Source: a virus
Strand: one strand, 5' to 3'
DNA length: 28,633 bases
IMG/VR virus record: IMGVR_UViG_3300031774_000103
Coordinates: 1 to 28,633 of that record
Shown: positions 5,162-12,787 of the stretch, piece after piece
Numbering within the stretch: position 1 is the stretch's first letter
Layout: each line of letters begins with the position of its first letter
Notes under the pieces: model-generated
What the model was told of the DNA's origin: nothing
The model's database searches: none
What the model saw: only the letters and a program-made list of their open reading frames with translations
Position numbers and translations under genes: made by a program

Positions 5162-5200
5162 CTGTTGTGATTTCGAGTCCGTCACAGCAGTCTTTTTTTT
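5162..5200 (+). terminator. Rho-independent terminator of the non-coding RNA
   Basis: CTGTTGTGA (5162-5170) pairs with TCACAGCAG (5182-5190) with one G-U, an 11-nt loop, followed by TC and eight T residues (5193-5200). It ends 22 nt before the ATG of the ssDNA-binding protein, so the replication genes need readthrough or a promoter I cannot see. Confidence 0.85.
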
Positions 5201-5222
5201 CAGGGCTCCGAGGAAACAAACT

Positions 5223-5633
5223 ATGATAACTAAAGGTATAGCAAAGTATGTCTATCTAGACAGTACAGAAAAATTCAATGGTGAGGATACTGGTAAGTAC
5301 ACACTTACTGTCGCTGTTGATGACAAAGAAGCCAAAGCACTAGAGTCGGCAGGTGTTAAGGTTCGCACTATTCAGACAGAGGACGGAGGGTCTTACAAGG
5401 CACGTAAGTTCTCCACCAAGTATCCATTGTCTTTTGATATGGTGAAGATGGCTGAGGATGGTGAATCAATCGGACACGATTTTGGAGCTGAATCAGAAGT
5501 ACAGGTACTTTGGAAAGCAGGAAACGAACACCCTCAACACGGGGTCGCAACCTACCTCACTGCAGTTAAAGTATTGAAGCGTACCGAAGGGTACAAATCA
5601 CAGGATGCTGAGACTAGTGAGTTCTTCGCATAA
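5223..5633 (+). CDS. Single-stranded DNA-binding protein, T7 gp2.5-like
   Basis: 136 residues. GAGGAAA lies about 6 nt upstream of the ATG. A beta-rich body fits an OB fold: KYTLTVAVDD near 25, SYKARKFSTKYPL near 58 and a C-terminal ATYLTAVKVLKR strand. It ends in an acidic, aromatic tail (SQDAETSEFFA), the hallmark by which gp2.5 and other SSBs contact polymerase and primase-helicase. It is shorter than T7 gp2.5 (232 residues). Its place directly before primase-helicase is typical of T7-like phages. The last 29 nt overlap the start of primase-helicase in another frame, so the tail codons are doubly constrained. The assignment rests on composition, tail and synteny rather than a catalytic motif. 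Confidence 0.78.
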   Translation: MITKGIAKYVYLDSTEKFNGEDTGKYTLTVAVDDKEAKALESAGVKVRTIQTEDGGSYKARKFSTKYPLSFDMVKMAEDGESIGHDFGAESEVQVLWKAGNEHPQHGVATYLTAVKVLKRTEGYKSQDAETSEFFA

Positions 5634-7269
5634 CTCCTCTACGTTTGTAGAACACAAGCCCTGCCCTGCCTGTAGAGATACAGGTGGGGACAGGTCAGGT
5701 GATAACTTGGCTATCTATTCTGATGGTCACGGTTATTGTAATGCCTGTGGTCACTATCAAAAAAGTGTCACCGGTGACAAACATTATGAGGAGGAAACAT
5801 TTATGCAAACAATAACACCGAGAGGTGTGGCTAATGCGTCAATTAAGGACAGACGCATATCATCTAACATAACATCTAAGTTTGGTGTCACTGTTAGTTA
5901 CGACAAGACCGGTAAGATAGAGAAACATTACTATCCATACTACGACTCTAACGAGAGCAATAGGCTCCTCGGATATAAAGAGAGAACTGTCGCAACTAAA
6001 GAGTTTCAGATTATTGGAACGAACAAAGGCTCAGGACTATTCGGACAGAATGCTAACCGCTCCGGTGGAAAGTATCTGACTATCTGTGAGGGAGAAATTG
6101 ATGCCCTCTCGATTTCAGAAATGTTCGATGGGAAGTGGCAGGTGGTCTCCCTAAAGAATGGGGCGTCTTCTGCGTCACGAGATATCAAAGATAATCTAGA
6201 ATACATAGAGTCTTTTGATAATGTAGTGCTTTGTTTCGACCAAGACCAAGCCGGGTTCGATGCGGTCAAAGCCTGTCAAGATATTATATCTGTCGGCAAG
6301 CTCAAGGTTTGTAAGTTACCTATGAAGGACGCTAGTGATATGCTAGTGAACGGAAAGGTCAAAGAGTTTACCAATGCTTGGTGGTCTGCTGAGTCTTATA
6401 CTCCTGCAGGTATCATCAGAGGTAAGGACACTTGGGAACATCTACTTAAGGATGAGAACTTACTTACTGTTGACTATCCGTGGCAAGGTCTTAACACTTT
6501 GACTTATGGATTCAGAGCGAAAGAGCTAGTAACTATCACCAGTGGCTCAGGTATGGGCAAGACCAGTGTCGTTAAGGAACTAGAGTCTTACATACTCAAC
6601 AACACTGAGGACAACCTAGCTATCATTCACTTGGAAGAATCTATCGAGCGTACTGTTAAGGGTCTGATGTCTATCGAAGCCAATGCTCCTATCCACATAC
6701 CTCAGTACGAAAGAGAGCTGAGTGATACGGACAAGAAAGCACTGTGGCAGAAGTCAGTAGGTGACAAGAACGTATTCTTCTATGACCACTTCGGTAGTAT
6801 GTCTGAGGACTCACTACTTAATGTGATTAGAACGTATGCTAAATCCTATGATTGTCAGTGGATTGTACTGGACCACTTGTCTATCGTAGTCAGTGACCAA
6901 GATGGTATACTTGACGAGCGTAAGGCAATTGATGCCATTATGACCAAGCTCCGCAAAATAGTACAGGAGACTGGCGTAGGCTTATTCCTTATATCTCATC
7001 TTAGGAGACCTCAAGGTAGGGCTCACGAAGAAGGTGGACAGGTGAGTCTCTCAGAGCTTAGAGGTTCCGCAGCAATTGCTCAGTTGTCTGACATTGTAAT
7101 AGGCTTGGAGCGTAACCAACAGGACGATGACCCTATCATTCGTAACCAAACAACACTACGGGTTATAAAGAATAGGTTCTCAGGTCTGACTGGTCCCGCT
7201 TGTAAGCTACAGTATGACAGTGACACCGGAAGATTGACGGAGGTAGATGATGAACACAGCTTTTTTTGA
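5605..7269 (+). CDS. Primase-helicase, T7 gp4-like
   Basis: 554 residues; makes RNA primers and unwinds DNA 5' to 3' as a hexamer. Domains in order: a zinc-binding domain with C20, C23, C45, C48 that reads the primase site; a Toprim RNA-polymerase core with CEGEIDAL (E162, E164) and FDQDQAG (D212, D214); a RecA-like helicase with Walker A SGSGMGKTS (313-321), WIVLDHLS as Walker B, an LFLISHLRRP motif and a C-terminal arginine-rich segment. The C-terminus is acidic and aromatic (DDEHSFF), as in T7 gp4, where it contacts the polymerase. The ATG at 5605 has no strong ribosome binding site and is coupled to the SSB gene. An internal ATG at 5803 (M67) has a very strong one. The end overlaps the polymerase gene by 23 nt. 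Confidence 0.95.
   Translation: MLRLVSSSHNSSTFVEHKPCPACRDTGGDRSGDNLAIYSDGHGYCNACGHYQKSVTGDKHYEEETFMQTITPRGVANASIKDRRISSNITSKFGVTVSYDKTGKIEKHYYPYYDSNESNRLLGYKERTVATKEFQIIGTNKGSGLFGQNANRSGGKYLTICEGEIDALSISEMFDGKWQVVSLKNGASSASRDIKDNLEYIESFDNVVLCFDQDQAGFDAVKACQDIISVGKLKVCKLPMKDASDMLVNGKVKEFTNAWWSAESYTPAGIIRGKDTWEHLLKDENLLTVDYPWQGLNTLTYGFRAKELVTITSGSGMGKTSVVKELESYILNNTEDNLAIIHLEESIERTVKGLMSIEANAPIHIPQYERELSDTDKKALWQKSVGDKNVFFYDHFGSMSEDSLLNVIRTYAKSYDCQWIVLDHLSIVVSDQDGILDERKAIDAIMTKLRKIVQETGVGLFLISHLRRPQGRAHEEGGQVSLSELRGSAAIAQLSDIVIGLERNQQDDDPIIRNQTTLRVIKNRFSGLTGPACKLQYDSDTGRLTEVDDEHSFF
5766..5779. repeat. 14-bp palindrome TGTCACCGGTGACA, copy 5 (in primase-helicase)
   Basis: Perfect copy read as VTGD (codons about 55-58), in the linker between the zinc domain and the primase core, 9 nt before the internal ribosome binding site. 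Confidence 0.85.
5789..5805 (+). promoter_or_regulatory. Internal translation start of primase-helicase (short form)
   Basis: AGGAGG (5789-5794), 8 nt before an in-frame ATG (5803-5805, M67). It is far stronger than the signal at the first start. The product would lack the zinc domain, as T7 gp4B does when it starts at Met64. Strong by analogy; not proven. Confidence 0.75.
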
Positions 7270-9067
7270 CATAGAAACTGATGGACTCAACGCTACCAAA
7301 GTACATTGCATTTGTGCGATGCTTGATAATGGTGAGTCTACTGTTTACAATTTTATAGGAGGAGAAGCCAATGGACTTTTTCGAAAATGGTTGGCATCAG
7401 AAGATGTCGACACTCTTGTGGGACACAACATTATTAACTTTGATGTTCCTGTTCTGCGTAGGATTACTGGGATGGATTGGTCTTTTAATTTACGGGACAC
7501 TCTCGTACTTTCTAGACTACATAACCCTAGCCTTGATGGTGGGCACAGCCTGAGGTCTTGGGGTGAGAGGTTAGGTAACTACAAGGATGACTATCAAGGT
7601 GGTTGGGAAGATTATAACCACGAGATGTTACAGTATTGTCAGCAAGATGTACGAGTAACTAGAGCCTTGTATCACCATCTTGTCACCGGTGACAAAGATT
7701 CTCCCGCAGTAGAAATAGAACACAGAACTGCGGACATCATCAGAGAGCAGACCGACAACGGTATGATACTCAATGAGGAACGTGCTTATGAACTACTCGC
7801 TGAGATGAAGGAGAAGGTACTAGATATAGAGGACGAGGTACACGAGAGATTTAAACCTCTGCCTGTGTGGGTAGACTTACCACATCCCGGTTCCAAGAAA
7901 CACAACAAGGATGGTAGTATATCTAAAAGGTATCAAGCTCAGCTAGACAAAGGTGCTCACTGGTTAGACGAGGGTGATGAGATAGTTGATATAGATAATG
8001 ATTGGGGCTATAAGAAGTGGGGCTACTATGAGTATCCCGAGTTCAATCTTGGTTCTCGTCAGCAGATAGCTAAGTATCTACAACACTTCGGTTGGAAACC
8101 TAAATCATTTACTGAGAAGGGCAACCCTATCGTAGATGAGAAGGTACTTAAGACTGTCAAGATACCCGAAGCTCAGTTGATTGTAGATTATCTGACACTG
8201 ACCAAGCGTATAGCTATGGTAAAGAGTTGGGTTGATGCCATCAATGATGAAACTGGTAGAGTACACGGTAGGGTAAACCCTTGCGGTGCAGTTACCGGCA
8301 GGATGACACACTCTAAACCTAATTGTGCTCAAGTCCCTGCGACTAAGCACGACAAAGATGGTAAAATACTTTGGGGTTTTGAGGGTGGCTATGGGGCTGA
8401 CTGTCGTAACCTGTGGACCGTGCCTGATGGCTACAGTTTAGTGGGTTGTGATGCTAGTGGACTAGAACTTAGAATGCTCGCCCACTATATGGACGATAAG
8501 GCATACACTAATGAGATACTCAACGGTGATATACACAGTGCTAATCAGAAGTCAGCAGGACTACAGACTAGAGACCAAGCCAAGACTTTTATCTATGCTT
8601 TCCTTTACGGAGCAGGAGACGGTAAGATTGGTGAGGTAGCAGGAGGTGGTCCCAAGCGTGGTCGTATACTTAAGAAGAACTTTCTTGATAATACTCCCGC
8701 ATTAAAACACTTGCGTAGTAAGGTTGCAGACTCCAGTAAGAAGGGGTGGGTGACAGGACTAGATGGTAGAAAGCTACACATACGCTCAGAACATTCAGCA
8801 CTTAATACTCTATTGCAGAGTGCAGGTGCAGTTGTTATGAAGAAAGCGTTGGTGCTACTAGACGAATATGCAAAGCAGTACAAGATAGATTATAAGTTTG
8901 TACTCAATGTGCACGATGAGTTTCAGTGTGAGGTCAGAGATGACCAAGCTGATTTCTTCGGTGGTCTAGCGGTAGGAGCTATCATCAAAGCAGGTAAATC
9001 TTTTAACTTAAACTGTCCATTGGACGGTGAATATAAGGTAGGTAGAACGTGGCAACAGACACACTAG
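7247..9067 (+). CDS. DNA polymerase, family A, T7 gp5-like, with 3'-5' exonuclease
   Basis: 606 residues. An ACGGAGG ribosome binding site precedes tandem ATGs at 7247 and 7250. The N-terminal exonuclease domain appears active: DIETDG (D8, E10), NFDVP (D66) and YCQQDV (Y130, D134). The polymerase domain has GRVNPCGAVTGRMTHS (341-356), motif A CDASGLELRM (D402), motif B RDQAKTFIYAFLYGAG (R442, K446, Y450) and motif C NVHDEF (H556, D557, E558). The tyrosine at 450 matches T7 Tyr526, which permits dideoxynucleotide use. It is about 100 residues shorter than T7 gp5 (704). Whether the thioredoxin-binding loop (here about 205-265) is kept needs an alignment. It overlaps helicase at its start and the exonuclease gene at its end. 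Confidence 0.96.
   Translation: MMNTAFFDIETDGLNATKVHCICAMLDNGESTVYNFIGGEANGLFRKWLASEDVDTLVGHNIINFDVPVLRRITGMDWSFNLRDTLVLSRLHNPSLDGGHSLRSWGERLGNYKDDYQGGWEDYNHEMLQYCQQDVRVTRALYHHLVTGDKDSPAVEIEHRTADIIREQTDNGMILNEERAYELLAEMKEKVLDIEDEVHERFKPLPVWVDLPHPGSKKHNKDGSISKRYQAQLDKGAHWLDEGDEIVDIDNDWGYKKWGYYEYPEFNLGSRQQIAKYLQHFGWKPKSFTEKGNPIVDEKVLKTVKIPEAQLIVDYLTLTKRIAMVKSWVDAINDETGRVHGRVNPCGAVTGRMTHSKPNCAQVPATKHDKDGKILWGFEGGYGADCRNLWTVPDGYSLVGCDASGLELRMLAHYMDDKAYTNEILNGDIHSANQKSAGLQTRDQAKTFIYAFLYGAGDGKIGEVAGGGPKRGRILKKNFLDNTPALKHLRSKVADSSKKGWVTGLDGRKLHIRSEHSALNTLLQSAGAVVMKKALVLLDEYAKQYKIDYKFVLNVHDEFQCEVRDDQADFFGGLAVGAIIKAGKSFNLNCPLDGEYKVGRTWQQTH
7681..7694. repeat. 14-bp palindrome TGTCACCGGTGACA, copy 6 (in DNA polymerase)
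   Basis: Perfect copy, read as VTGD (residues 146-149), between the exonuclease and polymerase domains. Confidence 0.85.
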
Positions 9068-9930
9068 TAGACGATATATATCGTATGATAGACACCAAAG
9101 AAATTCCTGATGGTGTACCTATAGAACAAGTAATCAATGACTTCGGTGAGAATGTCAAACAGATACTTAGAAACAATATCACAGAGAGCAAGTTCGATAA
9201 ACGCAAGCTCCGTATGTCTAACATAGGCAAGAAAGATAGACAGTTGTGGTATTCTTACAACGGATACAAGGGTGAGGAGCTTATGCCACACACTAGAATC
9301 AAGTTTCTTTATGGTCATTTAATTGAAGAGATGGTACTAGCACTTACTAAACTTTCCGGTCACGATGTGACACACGAACAGAAGAAAGTAGAAGTACAAG
9401 GTATCAAAGGTTCAATGGACTGTAAGATTGATGGTGTATTGACTGATGTTAAGTCATCATCACCATATGGTTTCAAAAAATTTAAAGACGGTTCTCTAAT
9501 TAATGATGACCCCTTTGGATATGTAGACCAAATCAAAGGCTATGCTCACGCTGAGGGTACAACAGATGTAGGTTGGTTAGTTATGGACAAGACCAACGGA
9601 CACCTGACGTATCTTAAGTACGATATGGCTGATGAATCTCAATGGTACTGGACTAAGTTAAACTTCTTCTCGATAGTAGATAGAATCAAAGCTATTAAGA
9701 ATATAGTTAAGCTCAGCAAACCACCTAAGAGATGCTACGAACCTATCCCAGACGGTAAGTCAGGCAATATGAAGTTACCTGTAGGCTGTAGTTATTGTGC
9801 TTACAAGTATGATTGTTGGGATGGACTCAGGACATTTGTATATGCTAATGGACCGAGGTACTTAGTTGAAGTTGAGAACTTACCTAATGTAATAGAGGTA
9901 GATAAAGATGGCAACAAAGTTTCGGAGTAA
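9049..9930 (+). CDS. PD-(D/E)XK exonuclease (RecB/Cas4-like)
   Basis: 293 residues from a GTG at 9049, overlapping the end of polymerase by 19 nt. Motifs of the RecB-type nuclease fold: GHLIEEM (89-95), then IDGVLTDVKSSS with D128 and D133-x-K135, and QIKGYAHA with Q161. Near the C-terminus are four cysteines: RCYEPI, then CSYCAYKYDC, which could hold zinc or an iron-sulphur cluster as in Cas4/AddB proteins, although in those the first cysteine normally precedes the nuclease core. In gene order it takes the place of T7 gp6, the 5'-3' exonuclease that recycles host DNA and removes primers, but the fold is different. Nuclease assignment is firm; polarity and metal cluster are inferred. Confidence 0.88.
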   Translation: MATDTLVDDIYRMIDTKEIPDGVPIEQVINDFGENVKQILRNNITESKFDKRKLRMSNIGKKDRQLWYSYNGYKGEELMPHTRIKFLYGHLIEEMVLALTKLSGHDVTHEQKKVEVQGIKGSMDCKIDGVLTDVKSSSPYGFKKFKDGSLINDDPFGYVDQIKGYAHAEGTTDVGWLVMDKTNGHLTYLKYDMADESQWYWTKLNFFSIVDRIKAIKNIVKLSKPPKRCYEPIPDGKSGNMKLPVGCSYCAYKYDCWDGLRTFVYANGPRYLVEVENLPNVIEVDKDGNKVSE

Positions 9931-10273
9931 GCTAGAGAAAGAATGTGCGGAAGCACTGGGCAGAGAGTGGAAGTATGAGCCTTGTAGGATTGCATATACG
10001 ATACGAAAGAACTACACCCCTGATTTTGTTAAGGGTAAGTATCATATAGAAGTCAAAGGGTTCTTTAGGAGTGGTGACAGACAGAAGTATAAATCAATTG
10101 CTGAGCAGTTAAGTTTTGAAGGTAAAGATTTAATCTTCTTAATGCCACGCCCCGACTCCAAGGTAGCCAAGGGTAATAAGATTACTTATCGACAGTGGTG
10201 TGATAAGTATAATATTAAAATATTTTCAACTAAAGAAATTAAGGAGCTTAAGAAGTGGACGAAGATAAAATAA
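9908..10273 (+). CDS. Endonuclease I, Holliday junction resolvase (T7 gp3-like)
   Basis: 121 residues, overlapping the exonuclease gene by 23 nt. It cuts four-way and branched DNA during recombination, replication and maturation. The active-site pattern of T7 endonuclease I (E20, D55, E65, K67; 149 residues) is preserved: FRSKLEKECAE (E10), NYTPDF (D39) and HIEVKGFF (E48, K50). The GFFRSGDRQKY segment after it matches the T7 GLWESDDRKKH stretch. The N-terminal domain-swapping extension is shorter than in T7. It probably acts as a dimer. Confidence 0.92.
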   Translation: MATKFRSKLEKECAEALGREWKYEPCRIAYTIRKNYTPDFVKGKYHIEVKGFFRSGDRQKYKSIAEQLSFEGKDLIFLMPRPDSKVAKGNKITYRQWCDKYNIKIFSTKEIKELKKWTKIK

Positions 10274-10476
10274 ATCCTAACCATTATAAGCAGGGTAATA
10301 TTGAGGTCATAGACTTTATCTTAGACCAAGATATGGATTACCTAACCGCCTCTATAACTAAGTATGTCTGCCGATGGCGATTTAAGAATGGTATAGAGGA
10401 CTTAAAGAAAGCTCGATGGTTCTTAGATAAACTTATAGAACACGAGGGAGGACAGTATGGCTCTAACTTTAAATGA
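10255..10476 (+). CDS. DUF3310-like small protein
   Basis: 73 residues from a GTG at 10255, with AAGGAG 8 nt upstream; it overlaps endonuclease I by 19 nt. The sequence INPNHYKQGNIEVIDFI, then ITKYVCRWRFKNGIEDLKKA, then RWFLDKLIEHE is the DUF3310 (SaV-like) signature found in many phages, often beside nucleotide metabolism or replication genes. In some phages this domain is fused to a nucleotide kinase; here it stands alone. Biochemical function is unknown. The family call is confident. Confidence 0.9.
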   Translation: MDEDKINPNHYKQGNIEVIDFILDQDMDYLTASITKYVCRWRFKNGIEDLKKARWFLDKLIEHEGGQYGSNFK

Positions 10477-10624
10477 ATTAAAAGAGCGTATTGTTAATGT
10501 AGGACTAGACCCTTGTACTCTGTGTGAGGTATTGGATATAACAACAGAAGATATCTTACACGAGTTCGAGGATAAATTAATGGACAAGAGAAAGGAGTTT
10601 GAAGATGTTGATGATAACGACTGA
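10457..10624 (+). CDS. Small protein, 55 residues, unknown
   Basis: ATG at 10457 with a strong GGGAGGA ribosome binding site, overlapping the DUF3310 gene by 20 nt. The protein (MALTLNELKERIVNVGLDPC and on) looks like a short helix-turn-helix fold: two helices around a GLDPCTLCEVLDI turn, then an acidic helical tail. It could be a small DNA-binding or regulatory protein, but no family is recognised. It overlaps the next gene by 20 nt. Confidence 0.78.
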   Translation: MALTLNELKERIVNVGLDPCTLCEVLDITTEDILHEFEDKLMDKRKEFEDVDDND

Positions 10625-10823
10625 GAACTTTATCCTAATGATGGTAGCAATCTTAGCACTGGGGTCAGTAATGATATGGAGACACGGAGCTAGATGTTAT
10701 GACAGAGGGATAACTGATGCGATACTTATGCACAGAAGCGGAAGACTTAAATATAACACTTACTTAGATGACGATGGGAAGAAAATGGTAAACATCGAAA
10801 TCGACCCACTGGAGGATGAATGA
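10605..10823 (+). CDS. Single-span membrane protein, 72 residues
   Basis: The ATG at 10605 is chosen because GGAG (10594-10597) lies 7 nt upstream; the longer TTG form at 10599 would leave only 1 nt. Residues about 8-25 (FILMMVAILALGSVMIW) form one membrane segment, followed by a basic, then acidic cytoplasmic tail (RHGARCYDRGITDAIL onwards). Its stop overlaps the ATG of nrdJ (ATGA). The role is unknown; a membrane anchor for nucleotide or replication proteins, or a host-membrane effector, are guesses. Confidence 0.78.
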   Translation: MLMITTENFILMMVAILALGSVMIWRHGARCYDRGITDAILMHRSGRLKYNTYLDDDGKKMVNIEIDPLEDE

Positions 10824-12787
10824 ATCAATTACCAAACGATTACCAAAACTTCATTGCACTTAGCAGGTACGCACGATGGCTACCTGAGAAGAAGCGGAGA
10901 GAGACTTGGAAAGAAACTGTAGCTAGATACTTTGACTTTATGGAGGAGCATCTAAAAGAAAATACAAACCAAGAGTTAGTACCTAAGACTAGGAAGATAC
11001 TTGAGGAAGCAGTATGTAACTTAGAAGTTATGCCTAGTATGAGAGCATTGATGACCGCAGGTCCTGCTCTTGCTAAGAATAATATAGCAGGGTACAACTG
11101 TGCTTACCTTAGTGTAGACCACCCGAAAGCATTTGATGAATGTCTATTCGTTCTGATGCACGGTACTGGTGTAGGCTTTAGTGTTGAGAGACAAGCAGTT
11201 AACAAACTACCCGAAGTCCCTACAGATATGGTAGATATAGATGATGTCATTGTCGTACAGGATTCTAAGGAAGGGTGGCAGTCTGCATTCCGTAAGCTGA
11301 TTACTTATCTTTATGATGGTGAGATGCCTAAGTGGGACTTCTCTAAGGTCAGACCTAAAGGTTCTAGACTAGCTACCTTTGGTGGTAGAGCCAGTGGACC
11401 AGAGCCTTTACTTGACTTGTTTAACTTTGCTACTAACATATTTAAAGAAGCAGGCGGTCGTAAACTGACAAGCTATGAGTGTCACCGTATGATGTGTAAG
11501 ATTGCAGAAGTAGTTGTAGTGGGTGGTGTTAGACGAAGTGCCCTGATTTCACTATCTAATCTAACTGATGAGCGTATGCGTAATGCTAAGTCTGGTCAGT
11601 GGTGGTCTGATACACCAGAGATGGCACTAAGTAACAACAGTGTATGCTACACAGAGAAGCCTGACATCGGTATCTTTATGAAGGAATGGACATCACTGTA
11701 TGAGTCTAAGTCAGGTGAGCGTGGTATCTTCAACAGAGAAGCAGCAATTAAACAGGTGGCATCTATAGGTAGAAGAGATACTGACCACGACTTTGGTTGT
11801 AATCCTTGTAGTGAAATCATATTAAGAGATGGACAGTTCTGTAATCTTACTGAGGTTGTAGTGAGAGCGGAAGACACGCAAAAAGATATACTCCGTAAGG
11901 TTAGACTAGCTACCATACTTGGTACATTCCAAGCATCACTTACTAACCTCAAGAGATTGAGACCTAAGTGGGTACACAATACAGAAGAGGAAGCCCTACT
12001 AGGTGTATCACTCACTGGTATTATGGATAATGCTTTTATGAATTATAGTAATGATGATAGTAGAGGATACTATGGTAAGCGTAGCCTGCCTGATTTTCTA
12101 TCTGACCTTAGAAAAGAATCTGTTAAGACTAACAAGGAATGGTCAGAGCTACTAGGCATTCAACAAGCTACTGCTACTACTGCTATTAAACCTAGTGGTA
12201 CAGTCAGTCAGTTAGTTGATAGTGCTAGTGGTATACACACTAGACATAGTGATTATTATATTCGTAGGGTTAGAGCAGACTCTAAGGACCCAATAGCACA
12301 GCTAATGGAAGACCAAGGCATACCTGCTGAACCTGATGTAATGAAACCTAACAGCGTTAAGGTATTCTCCTTCCCTATGAAAGCTCCTAAAGGTGCAGTA
12401 ACTAGGAACGAGAGGAGTGCTATCGAACAACTAGAGCTGTGGCTTATGTATCAAAGATACTACTGTGAGCACAAGCCTAGTGTTACTGTTAGTGTGAGAG
12501 AACACGAGTGGATGGAAGTAGGTGCGTGGGTATACAAACACTTTGATGAAGTATCAGGTGTTAGTTTCCTACCACACTCAGACCACACATATCAACAAGC
12601 ACCATATGAGGAGTGTGATAAGAAGACACACGATGCTCTAGCTAAGAAGATGCCTAAAGCAGTAGACTGGGATTTGATTAGCGAGTATGAGCTTACAGAT
12701 ATGACAGTAGGAACTAAGACACTAGCCTGTACTGGTAGTGTGTGTGAACTTGTCGACCTCGTTGAGGAAGAGAGGGATGTCGAATGA
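10820..12787 (+). CDS. nrdJ: Class II (adenosylcobalamin-dependent) ribonucleoside-triphosphate reductase
   Basis: 655 residues; makes deoxynucleotides for phage replication by radical chemistry started from coenzyme B12, with no oxygen need and no small subunit. Key residues line up with the monomeric Lactobacillus leichmannii enzyme: FGCNPCSEIIL gives N328, thiyl cysteine C330 and E332 (N406, C408, E410), C341 in QFCNLTE (C419, same 11-residue spacing), C94 in GYNCAY (C119). The C-terminal shuttle pair is C637/C642 in ACTGSVCEL (same spacing as C731/C736). It is about 84 residues shorter than that enzyme. GGAGG lies upstream and the ATG overlaps the previous stop. The gene implies a host that makes or takes up B12. 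Confidence 0.96.
   Translation: MNQLPNDYQNFIALSRYARWLPEKKRRETWKETVARYFDFMEEHLKENTNQELVPKTRKILEEAVCNLEVMPSMRALMTAGPALAKNNIAGYNCAYLSVDHPKAFDECLFVLMHGTGVGFSVERQAVNKLPEVPTDMVDIDDVIVVQDSKEGWQSAFRKLITYLYDGEMPKWDFSKVRPKGSRLATFGGRASGPEPLLDLFNFATNIFKEAGGRKLTSYECHRMMCKIAEVVVVGGVRRSALISLSNLTDERMRNAKSGQWWSDTPEMALSNNSVCYTEKPDIGIFMKEWTSLYESKSGERGIFNREAAIKQVASIGRRDTDHDFGCNPCSEIILRDGQFCNLTEVVVRAEDTQKDILRKVRLATILGTFQASLTNLKRLRPKWVHNTEEEALLGVSLTGIMDNAFMNYSNDDSRGYYGKRSLPDFLSDLRKESVKTNKEWSELLGIQQATATTAIKPSGTVSQLVDSASGIHTRHSDYYIRRVRADSKDPIAQLMEDQGIPAEPDVMKPNSVKVFSFPMKAPKGAVTRNERSAIEQLELWLMYQRYYCEHKPSVTVSVREHEWMEVGAWVYKHFDEVSGVSFLPHSDHTYQQAPYEECDKKTHDALAKKMPKAVDWDLISEYELTDMTVGTKTLACTGSVCELVDLVEEERDVE

Larger units (their letters stand above)
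4943..5200 (+). ncRNA. Structured non-coding RNA transcript (about 258 nt) with a tRNA-like core
   Basis: No gene fits in 4911-5222. The sequence instead shows a complete RNA unit. (1) A 5' hairpin at 4944-4972 pairs AAAGTGATAA with TTATTACTTT (one G-U, 9-nt loop). (2) A closing helix of 15 bp (4986-5000 with 5143-5157, two G-U pairs) includes a perfect 10-bp AGTGATTAGA/TCTAATCACT. (3) Inside it lies a tRNA-like fold (5001-5142). (4) An intrinsic terminator lies at 5162-5200. The upstream promoter, start and terminator are predictions, but the paired segments are read directly. Possible roles: an odd or precursor tRNA, a decoy for host tRNA enzymes, an RNA controlling the replication genes behind it, or a packaging or priming signal. 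I know of no described family with this layout. Confidence 0.7.

Noticed and set aside
5171-5181. TTCGAGTCC resembling a T-loop
   Set aside because: No flanking T-stem; it is the loop of the terminator hairpin.
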